Source: Nitrosomonas stercoris | Lineage (GTDB): Bacteria; Pseudomonadota; Gammaproteobacteria; Burkholderiales; Nitrosomonadaceae | Reading direction: 5' to 3' | Assembly (NCBI GenBank): GCA_006742785.1 | Contig: AP019755.1 | Span: forward strand, 992,001 to 1,056,000 | Length of the DNA stretch: 64,000 nucleotides | Shown: positions 46,174-56,174 of the stretch, piece by piece | How positions within the stretch are numbered: position 1 is the first letter of the stretch | How the letters are laid out: every line of letters starts with the position of its first letter | Program-made: the position numbers and the translations under genes | The notes under the pieces: model-generated | Told to the model about the DNA's origin: nothing | Databases searched by the model: none | What the model saw: only the letters and a program-made list of their open reading frames with translations

Positions 46174-46624
46174 AGTGATCCTTTACAAGTTTGTGTCAAT
46201 AAATTGTAGACTTCTTTACTGAAAAAAGGATAAAGTTAAGCTTTTTTAAGAAATAGCTTGGTTGCAAGATGTATCTAGGGCTTGTTCCTGCTTGATCTCA
46301 AGTGATTGATTGAAAGAAGCTGAGGCCCGTATTGTTGTAGCTCTCACACAACAGCAACAGAGCCTGCAATGCCTCTATTACTGATCAATGATGAGCTAGC
46401 TCTGATCAAAGCTGCTGACCATTTTGCTTCATAATCACCGCTACAACAAGCATCGATCTTGATATCCAGGCTGATGAACGCAGCTTATCCATTATTGCAG
46501 ACAAAGGTGACAGTCAGGCTATCGCGATCAAATCGAACAGCCTGGATGGCCAAAGACGGCCCCGATCTCTATCCCTTTTCCTGCTCGCTTAAAATACGTC
46601 TATTTCAAACGAGGATCAAGCATA
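46174..46624. other. Spacer with possible transposase-like debris
   Basis: A 450-bp stretch with no intact gene. The part next to 46173 should hold the promoter of the UbiA operon. Around 46460-46600 a short plus-strand reading (IIADKGDSQAIAIKS) resembles the ADKGYDS-AIR part of IS5-type transposases but is broken in frame. I treat it as possible decayed IS debris only. Confidence 0.3.
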
Positions 46625-46820
46625 GGATGACGTTGAAAGGTAAGGGTTGCTGTGACAGTTCTGTTCCTCATAATGACAAATTATCCCGTCTTTGCGAGGA
46701 AGCGTAGCTGACGAAGCAATCCAGTAACCACTGTAACCATTAACAGAGTACATTGCCTTTGTGGCCGTAATTCCTAGATCACGGCGTCGCTGCCGCTCCT
46801 CATGATGACGGAGTGGGGTT
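46625..46820 (+). repeat. Left copy of a large imperfect inverted repeat
   Basis: This stretch matches, in inverted orientation, the block at 50499-50752. Shared segments include GACGTTG-AAGG-TAAGGGTT, TATCCCGTCTTTGCGAGGA, GCTGACGAAGCAATCCA, CATTAACAG and GATGACGGAGTGGGG. It lacks about 63 bases present in the other copy, exactly the interval between two GAAGCAATCCA repeats there, suggesting deletion by recombination. The pieces look like dispersed repeats of the type CGTCATTGCGAGGAGCG-GCAATCC found in many proteobacterial intergenic regions. Confidence 0.75.
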
Positions 46821-47128
46821 TAGTCCATTGGGCCGCGCAATGACGTTGGAAGGTAGGGGGGGGCAATTATTGGGTTTTACGATGGGGCGCTGTGTTTGCC
46901 AAGGTGTGCCATTTTCCAGTCAGGTGCTTCAGCAGGGGTGATTGCTCTTGTGGTTCTCGCTTTCACAGTTTGAGAAAAGAGAAGTTATTTTTCACTTCAT
47001 TTGGCTAAACCTATCGGTGTACAGCTAAACCTGTCTGCGCATAAGTCCGTTTACAGTAGTTAAAAGATGATAAGCCGCTCAAGGCTGGAATAATGGTGGG
47101 GTGTGATACACGGCGCCATAATACTTTA
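46821..47128. other. Spacer before IS630 copy 2
   Basis: About 300 bases without a recognisable gene. It begins with another short partial match to the dispersed repeat (GCAATGACGTTGGAAGG, near 46838-46854). The rest shows nothing I can assign. Confidence 0.4.
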
Positions 47129-48157
47129 GAGCGTTTTTCTTTTAATTAGAATCACTGGAATTCCCCTGTACGTTAAAATAAGAAAGGATAGGAGGTGAGA
47201 GATGCCGAAAGCTTATTCAGAGGATTTGCGCTGGCGGGTAGTGGCGGACACAGAAAAGGGTCTGAGTATCAGGGCCGTGGCCGATAAATATTCAGTCAGC
47301 CCCTCATTTGTATCGAAGATAACCTGCCTGTGGAGACGGGAAGGGAGCGTTTCCCCGCGCAAGATTGGAGGTTACCGGCGTCATGCGTTGAGCGCCCATG
47401 CTGCAGAGGTCAAGGGCAAGCTTCTGGAGGATAAGGACATAACGCTTGCGCAGCTGCGCGATTGGATTGAAGAGACTTTGGGGGTTCGTGTCCACGTTTC
47501 CTCGGTTGACCGATTTATCCGCTCGCTGGGATACAGTTATAAAAAAAACACTGAAGGCCAGCGAACAAGAGCGTGCTGACGTGGCGGCGGCAAGGCTCAT
47601 TTGGCGAGACTGGCAAAAGACCTGCGATCCCGCTCGCCTGATCTTTCTCGATGAAACGGGAGCAAGCACGGACATGACGAGGCAGTATGGCCGCTGTCCT
47701 GTGGGAGAGCGATGCTATGACCATGCTCCCGGCAGTCACAAAACCATGACTTTCGTTGCCGGATTGCATCTTGACGGTTTGCTTGCGCCGTGGTGTCTGG
47801 ATGCGCCCATGAATGGCGCAGCTTTCCTGGTTTATGTGGAAACCCAGCTCTGCCCTGCACTCAAGCCAGGTGATATCGTCATCTGCGACAACCTGAGCAG
47901 CCACAAGGTTGCCGGTGTCCGGGAGATGATCAAGGACAAAGGTGCAGAAATCCTTTATCTGCCGCCTTATTCTCCCGACCTCAACCCGATTGAACAGGTC
48001 TGCTCCAAAATCAAAACCCTCCTGCGTAAAGCCGCCGAACGATCCTTTGATGCTCTCTGGACCGCTATCGGCAGCATCATTGAAACCATCCGGCCCCAGG
48101 AATGCCGTAACTACTTCACCAACTTCGGCTATGTATCTAACTAAACGAGAAATGCTC
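47129..48157 (+). mobile_element. IS630-family insertion sequence, copy 2
   Basis: A 1029-bp element matching copy 1 (24005-25033) in inverted orientation, with ends GAGCGTTTTTCTTTTA and its partner and flanking TA (47127-47128 and 48158-48159). Its right end lies only 3 bases from the next IS5 element. Confidence 0.94.
47202..48144 (+). CDS. IS630-family transposase, two frames joined by a frameshift
   Basis: Same arrangement as copy 1: OrfA 47202-47579 and OrfB 47446-48144, overlapping by 134 bases with a run of eight A at 47541-47548 as the probable shift site. The DDE motifs LDETGAS, CDNLSSHK and PDLNPIEQ are intact. The predicted protein differs from copy 1 only near the C-terminus (FGYVSN against FGYVCN), so the copies separated recently. 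Confidence 0.9.
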
Positions 48158-48160
48158 TAA

Positions 48161-49009
48161 GATCCTGTTTACGATCTTCTGAGTAATAGTGCCAAGAAAG
48201 CCAAATGAATGAGCTGCAAGCTGGTATCAAGTTTACGTTCGCAGTTTTTCCATAATCTTCGGCACTTTTCCAGCCAGGCGAAACTACGTTCCACTATCCA
48301 GCGCCTGGGCATAACCTTGAAGGTATGCAGTTTGCTGCGTTTGGCGATCTGCACGGTGACAGGCTTGCCCAGAATTTCTTGCACACTTTCGGCAAATGGT
48401 GCTCCAGTATAGCCACCGTCACACAGCAAACCTTGTACTTGCCCCAAACTCGATCTGCAACGCTTCAAGGCCTGCAATGCACCGTCACGGTCAGTCACTT
48501 CCGCTGTCGTCACTGCAATGGCGTGCGGCAACCCCAAGGTATCAACAGCGATATGGCGCTTGATGCCCGACACCTTCTTGCCGGCGTCATAGCCTTTCTG
48601 GTCAGCCGTGTCTGTATTCTTCACGCTTTGCGCGTCCATAATCAAGAACGTGCTGCAAGCGTTGCGCCCCAGTTTCTCTCGGGCCGCGCCAACCTGATTT
48701 TTTTAATGCCTGCTCCAGCACGCTCACGCCGTGCTGGTCAGGCTCATTCCATTTGCGCCAATAGGCATATACACTCTGCCATTTGGGAAACTCTCCGGGC
48801 AAAAATCTCCACTGGCAACCAGTACGCAGCAGATACAGCACAGCACAAAATACTTCATACAAATCTATTGTCGTGGGTTTGGTGCTGCGCCTCACGCTAC
48901 GCAATAGCGGCTCTATCTCGGCAAACTTCTCTTTGCTAATATCACTGGCATATTTTGTTCTCTTCATCCACGTATCGTAAGGAATAATGATGAGATCGTA
49001 AACGGGCTC
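48161..49009 (-). mobile_element. IS5-family insertion sequence, copy 2
   Basis: An 849-bp copy of the element at 43-891, in opposite orientation, with ends GATCCTGTTTACGATCT (48161-48177) and the complement of 48993-49009. The flanks are TAA on the left and TTA on the right, so they do not form a perfect duplication, unlike copies 1 and 3. It sits between IS630 copy 2 and a different IS5-type element. Confidence 0.92.
48169..48967 (-). CDS. IS5-family transposase, two ORFs joined by a frameshift
   Basis: OrfA 48602-48967 and OrfB 48169-48645, organised as in copy 1. A few substitutions separate it from copy 1 (for example MIMDAQSV in place of MIVDAQSV, and RDGALQ in place of RNGALQ). Both frames are open, so it may be functional. 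Confidence 0.87.
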
Positions 49010-49012
49010 TTA

Positions 49013-49855
49013 GAACCTGTTCAAAATCTTTTTTTGGTAGATACTCTCTGGATGAGAAAATACTATCCTAGCGACATTAGTCGAGAACAATTTGAGCAGG
49101 TTCGCCTGTTGTTGGAGGGTGCGAGGAAGAAGACACGTCCGCGCACCGTGGATCTGTACGAGGTGTTTTGTGCGGTGCTATATTTGCTCAAGAGTGGCTG
49201 CCAGTGGCGTCTGTTGCCGGACAGTTTTCCGAAGTGGCGCACAGTGCACTCGTACTGGGCCATCTGGAGTGAGCCAGATGCGGAGGGAGTGAGCCTGCTG
49301 GAGCGGGCGTTAAAAAAAATCCGTTGGCGCGGTTCGTACCAGACAGGGGCGCAGCGCTTGCAGCACGTTCTTGATCGTGGACGCGCAGAGCGTGAAAAAC
49401 ACGGACACGGCGGGCCAGAAGGGTTATGACGCTGGCAAGAAGATCTCTGGTATCAAGCGTCACATCGCAGTTGATACCCAGGGCTTGCCGCATGCCATTG
49501 CGGTGACGACGGCAGAAGTGACTGACCGCAAAGGGGCGTTGCAAGCCCTGGAGCACTGCAGACCAAGCTTGGGAAAAGTACAAAGTCTGCTGTGCGATAG
49601 CGGCTATACCGGAGAACCATTTGCTGAAGGCGTGCGAGAAATTCTAGGAAAACTGGTTACGGTGCAGATTGCCAAGCGCAGTGAATTGCATACCTTCGCC
49701 GTTATCCCCAAGCGTTGGGTGGTGGAGCGCAGCTTTGCCTGGCTGGAGAAGAATCGACGGTTGTGGAAAAACTGCGAGCGTAAACTCAATACCAGCTTGC
49801 AATTCATTCAGCTGGCATTCCTGGCTCTTTTGCTTAAAAGATTTTGAACAGGCTC
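49013..49855 (+). mobile_element. Second, distinct IS5-family (IS427-like) element
   Basis: An 843-bp element with ends GAACCTGTTCAAAATCTTT (left) and GAGCCTGTTCAAAATCTTT (right, complement), flanked by TTA on both sides (49010-49012 and 49856-49858). It is related to the other IS5 copies but clearly different in sequence and end repeat. It abuts copy 2 and shares its TTA, so one element landed at the edge of the other. Confidence 0.9.
49034..49847 (+). CDS. IS5-family transposase (second type)
   Basis: OrfA 49034-49429 and OrfB 49371-49847. It has the same domain plan as the first type (LLKSGCQWRLLPDSFPKW; DAQSVKNTDTAGQKGYDAG; ERSFAWLEKNRRLWKN), with a similar A-rich shift site (TTAAAAAAAATCCG near 49311) between the frames. 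The OrfA start may be the ATG at 49052 rather than the upstream GTG-type start. Frames appear intact. Confidence 0.87.
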
Positions 49856-49858
49856 TTA

Positions 49859-50364
49859 GCAACTTTCTTGATGTCAGTGGTGCGCCCATCACTGCGCTTC
49901 CCCCTGTAGCGACTGTCATTGGCGACACTGCCCCAACACCAGGAACCGCCACGTTTGACGTAGCTACCCTTCTTGCTGATTTCTCGGGCGGCAAGCATGC
50001 CAATTTCCATATCGTTATTGACAGTAGTGTTGCGATACCTTTCACACTCAACCAAGACCATACTAGCGATGACGGCACGGCCCTCCTAGCTGATATCAAT
50101 ACTTCTTTAGGGATTTATGCAACGGCTACGATTAGTGGCAATGCCATCACCATCACAAGTAACACAACCGGCGTTAACTCGATGGTTTTCCTTCACAACT
50201 TCGTTAATGTCAATGGTGGTACTGCGCCCGTCACCGCGCTTCCCACGGTAACGGTTGTCGCTGGTACCATGACTGGCAGCGGTAGCTTCGCCGCCCTAAC
50301 CGGTGGTAATCTCACCATTAATGGCACCAATATTGAAGTCGCTGCTTCCGGCAATGCCGTTTAA
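49859..50364 (+). pseudogene. 3' remnant of a flagellin-like or repetitive surface protein
   Basis: An open frame of about 168 codons continues out of the IS5-type element. It is rich in Thr, Ala, Gly, Val and Asn, and contains two related units (NFLDVSGAPITALPPVATV and NFVNVNGGTAPVTALPTVTV). The segment ALLADINTSLGIYATATISG with AITITSNTTG resembles the flagellin/FliD hook IN motif. The 5' part is missing, and the IS elements to the left probably removed or separated it. It ends at TTTAA at 50364. Identity uncertain. Confidence 0.5.
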
Positions 50365-50498
50365 CGTGTTATCCCTGCTCAGATAAGCAGCGCGTTATTA
50401 CCAGGAATGGCCAATGGAAGCAATCTAGTAACAGACGTAATGAAAATACTAGATTGCCTCCTACTCCGTCATTGTAAGGAATGGAATTGGCAAAGACG
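50365..50498. other. Spacer between the remnant and the right repeat
   Basis: About 130 bases with no gene; the right-hand part (ACTCCGTCATTGTAAGGA, near 50463) already resembles the dispersed repeat unit that follows. Confidence 0.4.
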
Positions 50499-50752
50499 CC
50501 CCACTCCGTCATCACGAGGAGCGGCGCGACGCGGTGATCCAGTCATTGCAGGTAATTGCTGGATTGCTGTTAATGGGTACGGCGGTTACTGGATTGCTTC
50601 GCACCAGTGTTCGTAATGACGGGTTTTTTCCGTCGGGTGCTGGCAAAGGTATTGGATTGCTTCGTCAGCTGCGCCTCCTCGCAAAGACGGGATACTTCGT
50701 CATCACAAGGAACAAAACTGGCAAAGTAACCCTTATCTTCCAACGTCATTGC
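50499..50752 (-). repeat. Right copy of a large imperfect inverted repeat
   Basis: Inverted partner of 46625-46820, about 254 bp. It carries two TGGATTGCTTC repeats (50590-50600 and 50653-50663) whose intervening 63 bases are absent from the left copy. The two copies enclose the UbiA-distal IS array and face each other across about 3.7 kb. The remaining bases up to 50831 are similar repeat debris (GTCATTGCGAGGCCCTTAGG). Confidence 0.75.
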
Positions 50753-50831
50753 GAGGCCCTTAGGGCCGTGGCAACCCAGCAGCCATAGCAGCAAAAAAGG
50801 CAATGGATTGCTTCATGAGCCTGTGGCGGCT

Positions 50832-52193
50832 TCACAAAAACCTGGCAACAAATGCTTTATCGACATTTCCTGTGAATGGGATTTTGACACGATGGCCGCT
50901 GCCGGGAGCAACACTAACGGCATTGCCTTCAAGGTCTTGCATGTGCTCGAGCAAAATAATGACATTACCAGCAGGATGGATGATTTCCAGACGATCACCA
51001 ATTTGAAAGCGATTCTTGACTAAAATTTCAGCCATACCAGAGATAGCATCGACTTGTTCAATATCTCCAACGTATTGACTACGGGAAGATTCAGAGTGAC
51101 CACGTAGATAGTTCTGGGTTTCCTGGCTGTGATGACGCTGATAAAAGCCATCGGTATAGCCACGATTGGCGAGCCCTTCTAATTGACCAAGTAAAGACAG
51201 GTCAAATGGGCGTTGGTGTGCAGCATCATCAATGGCTTGCCGATAGACTTGAGCGGTGCGTGCAACGTAATAAGCTGATTTGGTACGGCCTTCAATTTTG
51301 AGTGAGTCAATACCCATTTCAGTGAGTTGCGCAACATGCTCGACGGCGCGTAAATCTTTGGAGTTCATGATGTAGGTGCCATGTTCATCTTCCATAACAG
51401 GCATCAATTGTCCCGGTCGCTTACCTTCTTCGATGAGATAAACCTGATCAGCAGCAGGGTGACGTTGTGTATGGGCATTATTAAACGGAGAAGATTGCGA
51501 TGACAAAAGTGCTTGATTGAAGTCAAAATCAATTTTTTGCAGGGGTTCAATGTCACCATTGGCATTTTCTGCCGCTGGTTTGACCTTGTAATCCCAGCGG
51601 CAGGAGTTGGTGCAAGTGCCTTGATTGGGATCACGATGATTAAAATAGCCAGATAGCAAACATCTACCAGAATAGGCGATACACAAAGCACCATGGATGA
51701 ACACTTCCAATTCCATGTCGGGACAAAGTGCGCGTATTTCGGCAATTTCTTCCAGTGATAATTCACGCGATAGGATAACGCGTGTTAAGCCGATTGACTG
51801 CCAAAATTTAACGGCAGCATAGTTAACGGTATTGGCCTGAACAGATAGGTGGATGGGGATGTCGGGCCATTTTTCTCGTACTAACATGATCAAACCGGGG
51901 TCAGCCATGATCAGTGCATCGGGTTGAAGCTCAATAACAGACTCCATATCACGCAGATAGGTTTTGACTTTAGCGTTATGCGGCATCAGATTACTAGCGA
52001 CAAAGAATTTTTTGCCAAGCTGGCGAGCTTCAGTAATTCCAGCACGTAGTTGTGGCAATGTGAATTCATTGTTGCGAGCGCGTAAAGAGTAGCGTGGTTG
52101 CCCAGCATAGACTGCATCGGCACCGAAAGCATAGGCGGTACGCATTTTTTCTAGAGAGCCAGCAGGCAGGAGTAATTCAGGAGCTTTTAGCAT
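50832..52193 (-). CDS. trhP: tRNA 5-hydroxyuridine synthesis protein TrhP (peptidase U32 family)
   Basis: Also called YegQ. In E. coli it helps form 5-hydroxyuridine at position 34 of tRNA wobble uridines. The 453-residue protein has the U32 fold start PELLLPAGSLEKMRTAYAFGADAVYAG, the Cys-rich signature region near residues 167-205 (GALCIAYSGRCLLSGYF, then GTCTNSCRW), and the C-terminal beta domain. Such clustered Cys suggest an iron-sulfur site. It is divergent from dnaE across 88 bases. Confidence 0.9.
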   Translation of the reverse strand: MLKAPELLLPAGSLEKMRTAYAFGADAVYAGQPRYSLRARNNEFTLPQLRAGITEARQLGKKFFVASNLMPHNAKVKTYLRDMESVIELQPDALIMADPGLIMLVREKWPDIPIHLSVQANTVNYAAVKFWQSIGLTRVILSRELSLEEIAEIRALCPDMELEVFIHGALCIAYSGRCLLSGYFNHRDPNQGTCTNSCRWDYKVKPAAENANGDIEPLQKIDFDFNQALLSSQSSPFNNAHTQRHPAADQVYLIEEGKRPGQLMPVMEDEHGTYIMNSKDLRAVEHVAQLTEMGIDSLKIEGRTKSAYYVARTAQVYRQAIDDAAHQRPFDLSLLGQLEGLANRGYTDGFYQRHHSQETQNYLRGHSESSRSQYVGDIEQVDAISGMAEILVKNRFQIGDRLEIIHPAGNVIILLEHMQDLEGNAVSVAPGSGHRVKIPFTGNVDKAFVARFL

Positions 52194-52281
52194 GATGTAA
52201 AATGACGCGACGAACCAAAAAATTTCATCGTACCAATTATCCAGATTTCCAAAAATTTTCTTAGTGGCTCATTGTATCACT

Positions 52282-55200
52282 ATGCCGATTAACCCTGTAT
52301 TTGTTCATTTACGCTTGCATAGCGAATATTCCGTCGTAGACAGTATCGTGCGTATTGAAGAAGCTGTTGCTAAAGCACGTGATACTAGTATGCCGGCCTT
52401 GGCATTAACTGATCTGACTAATCTCTTCGGGTTGATAAAATTTTATCAGCAGGCTTGCAAGGCGGGTGTCAAACCAATTGCAGGCTGTGATGTTTGGATC
52501 AGCAATGATAGTGAGGCAGATAAGCCGTTTCGATTGCTGCTGTTATGTCAGTCATTTGCTGGTTATCTATTGTTGAGTCGCCTGCTATCACGCGCCTACC
52601 GAGAAAATATGCAGCGTGGCCGTCCGGAGCTGAGGAAAGATTGGTTTCGAGAGGAAGATGCTGGAACAGTTGGCCTGATCGCTTTGTCTGGTGGAGAGCA
52701 GGGGGAGGTGGAGCGATTGATACTGACAGATCCACCCACTGCAATAACAATGGCACAGGAATGGGCTGCTTTATTTCCTGAAAGGTTTTATCTGGAAATA
52801 CAGCGTTATGATCGACCCGATGAAGAAACAATCAATCGCGCACTGTTAAATTTAGCTTCTGAACAAAAACTTCCAGTAGTTGCAACCCATCCGGTGCAAT
52901 TTATGCAACCAGAGGATTTTCGGGCGCATGAAGCCCGCGTTTGTATCGCGCAAGGCTATGTGTTGGGAGATCGGCGTCGTCCGCGCAATTTTACAGAACA
53001 ACAGTATTTCAAAACAGCGGCGGAAATGGCAGAACGCTTCCATGATGTACCAGAGGCGCTGGCCAATAGTGTAGAAATTGCCCGCCGTTGTTCATTATTA
53101 CTGGAATTGGGTGTGAACCGCCTGCCTAATTTTCCAACACCGAACGGCATCAGTATCGAACAGCATTTACGTGATCGGGTGCAGACTGGATTAACAACCC
53201 GCATGGCGCAATTATTTCCGGAAGCAGCGCAGCGAGATGAAAAATGGCCAATTTACCAAGCACGCCTGGATTTTGAAGTGGAAACCATTATTCAGATGGG
53301 ATTTGCTGGCTATTTTTTGATTGTGTCTGATTTTATCAGCTGGGCTAAGCAACATAATGTGCCGGTCGGCCCAGGGCGAGGTTCCGGCGCAGGCTCGTTG
53401 GTTGCTTATGCGCTGGATATTACTGATCTGGATCCGCTACGCTACGATTTACTATTTGAGCGTTTTTTGAATCCTGAACGAGTATCCATGCCAGATTTTG
53501 ATGTCGATTTCTGTCAGGATCGACGCGAACAAGTAATCGAATATGTACGTGCTCGTTATGGCGCGGAAAGCGTGGCGCAAATTGTCACTTTTGGCACGAT
53601 GGCAGCAAAAGCAGTTGTGCGAGATGTGGGGCGCGTGCTGGATTTGCCGTATGGTTTTGTTGATCAATTGGCAAAACTGGTGCCGTTTGAACTGGGTATG
53701 ACTTTACGCAAAGCGCGTGAGATCGAGCCGCTGCTTAATCAGCGTGCAGAAGCGGAAGAGGATGTGCGTAATTTGCTGGAATTGGCTGAGCGCCTGGAAG
53801 GATTGACGCGTAACGTTGGCATGCATGCTGGTGGTGTATTGATTGCACCAGGCAAAATCACTGATTTTTGTCCAATTTACTGTGCAGATACCGGTGAGGC
53901 CGTGGTTAGTCAATACGACAAGGATGATGTGGAACGCGTCGGTCTAGTGAAATTTGACTTTCTTGGGCTGCGTACTTTGACCATTCTGGATCGAGCGGTA
54001 GCAGATATTCGTCAGCAACAATCAGTTGCTGAGAATGAAAAGAACTTGGATTCGCAGCCCACATCGGAAAAAGATTTTTCATTGCACGATATTTCCTTGG
54101 AGGATGCCGCTACTTTTGCCTTGATGGCCAGAGGTAATACGGTAGGAATATTTCAGTTTGAATCGCGCGGCATGAAAGATTTGTTGCAGAAAGCGAAACC
54201 AGATCGATTTGAAGATTTGATTGCGTTAGTGGCGCTTTATCGACCTGGACCGATGGATCTGATTCCTGATTTTATCGAATACAAACATGGCAAACGCATA
54301 GAGTACCTGGATTCTCGTCTGCAACCTATCCTTGCGCCTACCTACGGCATCATGATTTATCAAGAACAGGTTATGCAAATCGCGCAGGTAATTGGGGGGT
54401 ATAGCCTGGGCGGAGCAGATTTACTGCGGCGTGCCATGGGCAAAAAGAAAGTCGAGGAAATGGCACAACAGCGCGCGGTTTTTGTTGAAGGTGCCATTAA
54501 AAATGGCATGGTAGAAGCAGATGCCGTGACATTATTTGGCTTGATGGAAAAATTTGCCGGCTATGGCTTTAATAAATCCCACGCTGCTGCCTATGCGCTG
54601 ATTGCCTACCAAACCGCATATCTTAAAACACACTTTCCTGCTGAATTTATGGCCGCTTGTATGTCATTGGATATGGATGATACGGACAAGGTGAATATTT
54701 TCTACGAGGATTGCAAACAAAACGACATTGCTGTTTTACCGCCAGACGTCAATCAATCTGCCTATTATTTTGTGCCCGTTGGCCGCACCAACATTCGTTA
54801 TGGGTTGGGCGCAATCAAAGGCACAGGTGAGGCTGCAGTCGCAGCAATTTTACAGGCGCGGAAACAAGGTGAGTTTACAGATTTGCTTGACTTTTGTCAG
54901 CGCATTGATCGGCGTATCGTTAATCGTCGCACTATTGAAGCATTGATTCGCGCAGGCGCATTTGACAGCGTGGAATCTAACCGTGCCGCTCTAATGGCAG
55001 CACTTGGGGTGGCACTTGAATATGCAGAGCATTGCAGCTTGGCCGCTAATCAGACTAATTTATTTGATGACAATAGCAATTTGTTGCAACAAACCGAACT
55101 GATGGAGGTTGCAGCATGGCCAGAGAAAGAAAAATTGCAGCATGAGAAGGCGGCACTGGGATTTTATTTAAGTGGCCATCCTTATGAAAGCTATGCCAAA

Positions 55201-55782
55201 GAATTAAATCGTTTTATTCGAGTAAGGCTAGGGCGTGCTGCGCCTGCGCGTGAACCACAATTGATTGCCGGTATCATTTTTGCGATTCGTACCCAAATGT
55301 CACGCCGTGGGAAAATGGCAATTGTGACATTGGATGATGGGCAAGCAAGAGCTGAAGTCGTAGTGTACAGCGATGTACTAAGCGAATGCGCACAATTTCT
55401 GAAGGCGGATCAACTGTTGGTTGTCAGTGCAGTGGTTAGTCAAGGATATGGGGATCACACTGAAAAGCGCATCGTGGCTAAAGAGGTGTTTGATTATGCA
55501 ACAGCACGTTCTCTGTATGCCAAAAAATTAAAAATTGTGATTGATAATTCCACTGTGCTTCCCCCCGCACAACTGAAAGAATTATTGACAGTTTATTTGC
55601 CAGAAAATAGTATCAACAGCGGTATGCCAGCAGCTGTTTGTCCGGTGTCAATTGATTTTCGCAATGAACAGGCCGAATGTGAAATTGATTTGAGTAGTCG
55701 TTGGCGAGTGCATTTGCATGAAGAACTCATTGAATCGCTAGTGGCGCGTCTCGGTCAGGATAGTGTAGAAGTATTGTATTAA
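52282..55782 (+). CDS. dnaE: DNA polymerase III subunit alpha
   Basis: Replicative polymerase, 1166 residues. It has an N-terminal PHP domain (VHLRLHSEYSVVDS), the palm Asp pair in MPDFDVDFCQDRR (near residue 405) and the third catalytic Asp in KFDFLGLRTL (near residue 556), the fingers with GIMIYQEQVMQIAQ and YGFNKSHAAAYALIAYQTAYLK, then HhH and OB domains and a tau-binding tail. The start is the ATG at 52282; a GTG at 52264 is less likely. Confidence 0.97.
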   Translation: MPINPVFVHLRLHSEYSVVDSIVRIEEAVAKARDTSMPALALTDLTNLFGLIKFYQQACKAGVKPIAGCDVWISNDSEADKPFRLLLLCQSFAGYLLLSRLLSRAYRENMQRGRPELRKDWFREEDAGTVGLIALSGGEQGEVERLILTDPPTAITMAQEWAALFPERFYLEIQRYDRPDEETINRALLNLASEQKLPVVATHPVQFMQPEDFRAHEARVCIAQGYVLGDRRRPRNFTEQQYFKTAAEMAERFHDVPEALANSVEIARRCSLLLELGVNRLPNFPTPNGISIEQHLRDRVQTGLTTRMAQLFPEAAQRDEKWPIYQARLDFEVETIIQMGFAGYFLIVSDFISWAKQHNVPVGPGRGSGAGSLVAYALDITDLDPLRYDLLFERFLNPERVSMPDFDVDFCQDRREQVIEYVRARYGAESVAQIVTFGTMAAKAVVRDVGRVLDLPYGFVDQLAKLVPFELGMTLRKAREIEPLLNQRAEAEEDVRNLLELAERLEGLTRNVGMHAGGVLIAPGKITDFCPIYCADTGEAVVSQYDKDDVERVGLVKFDFLGLRTLTILDRAVADIRQQQSVAENEKNLDSQPTSEKDFSLHDISLEDAATFALMARGNTVGIFQFESRGMKDLLQKAKPDRFEDLIALVALYRPGPMDLIPDFIEYKHGKRIEYLDSRLQPILAPTYGIMIYQEQVMQIAQVIGGYSLGGADLLRRAMGKKKVEEMAQQRAVFVEGAIKNGMVEADAVTLFGLMEKFAGYGFNKSHAAAYALIAYQTAYLKTHFPAEFMAACMSLDMDDTDKVNIFYEDCKQNDIAVLPPDVNQSAYYFVPVGRTNIRYGLGAIKGTGEAAVAAILQARKQGEFTDLLDFCQRIDRRIVNRRTIEALIRAGAFDSVESNRAALMAALGVALEYAEHCSLAANQTNLFDDNSNLLQQTELMEVAAWPEKEKLQHEKAALGFYLSGHPYESYAKELNRFIRVRLGRAAPAREPQLIAGIIFAIRTQMSRRGKMAIVTLDDGQARAEVVVYSDVLSECAQFLKADQLLVVSAVVSQGYGDHTEKRIVAKEVFDYATARSLYAKKLKIVIDNSTVLPPAQLKELLTVYLPENSINSGMPAAVCPVSIDFRNEQAECEIDLSSRWRVHLHEELIESLVARLGQDSVEVLY

Positions 55783-55828
55783 GAAGTTCTGAAGCATCTT
55801 TGAAAACCATACTGGCAAGCAGTAGCTA

Positions 55829-56020
55829 TCAAGTACCATGTATGTATTCGATATAAACCCAAGCCATCATAATAATAAATAATATTAAGGATAGCGTGGC
55901 GCGCACGGTTAATGCTTTTACCATGCGTGTACTTTTACGATCATCCTTAACCATGTAATACACTGCGGAGCCAAGCGTATACAAGATGGATAAAATGAAC
56001 AGGATGGCAAGTATTTTCAA
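55829..56020 (-). CDS. Small twin-transmembrane protein (DUF2909-type)
   Basis: A 63-residue protein with two membrane helices (about residues 3-23 and 40-59) joined by a basic loop with MVKDDRKSTRMVKALTVR. The pattern matches the DUF2909 small membrane proteins found near cytochrome oxidase genes in proteobacteria, though no such genes are here. Function unknown. Confidence 0.72.
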   Translation of the reverse strand: MKILAILFILSILYTLGSAVYYMVKDDRKSTRMVKALTVRATLSLILFIIMMAWVYIEYIHGT

Positions 56021-56174
56021 GAGTTCTCCTGGTGGATAGTGGCAGCATCAGCAAAAACAGCTTTAAATTGCGGTTATGTTTTCGTGGCTATCTGCAAATA
56101 TTGATCAGCAATTTAAAAATTATGCCTCAAAACAATATTCGTTGTGCTTGTCTTTTCATTGTAACTGATAACCG

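Noticed and set aside
46459-46707. Open frame of 82 codons before IS630 copy 2
   Set aside because: It runs into the dispersed repeat and has no coherent family match; treated as debris with only a weak transposase-like stretch.
50407-50788. Several short open frames of 60-85 codons in the right repeat block
   Set aside because: They lie within dispersed repeat sequence, change frame between copies, and have no signal or family match.
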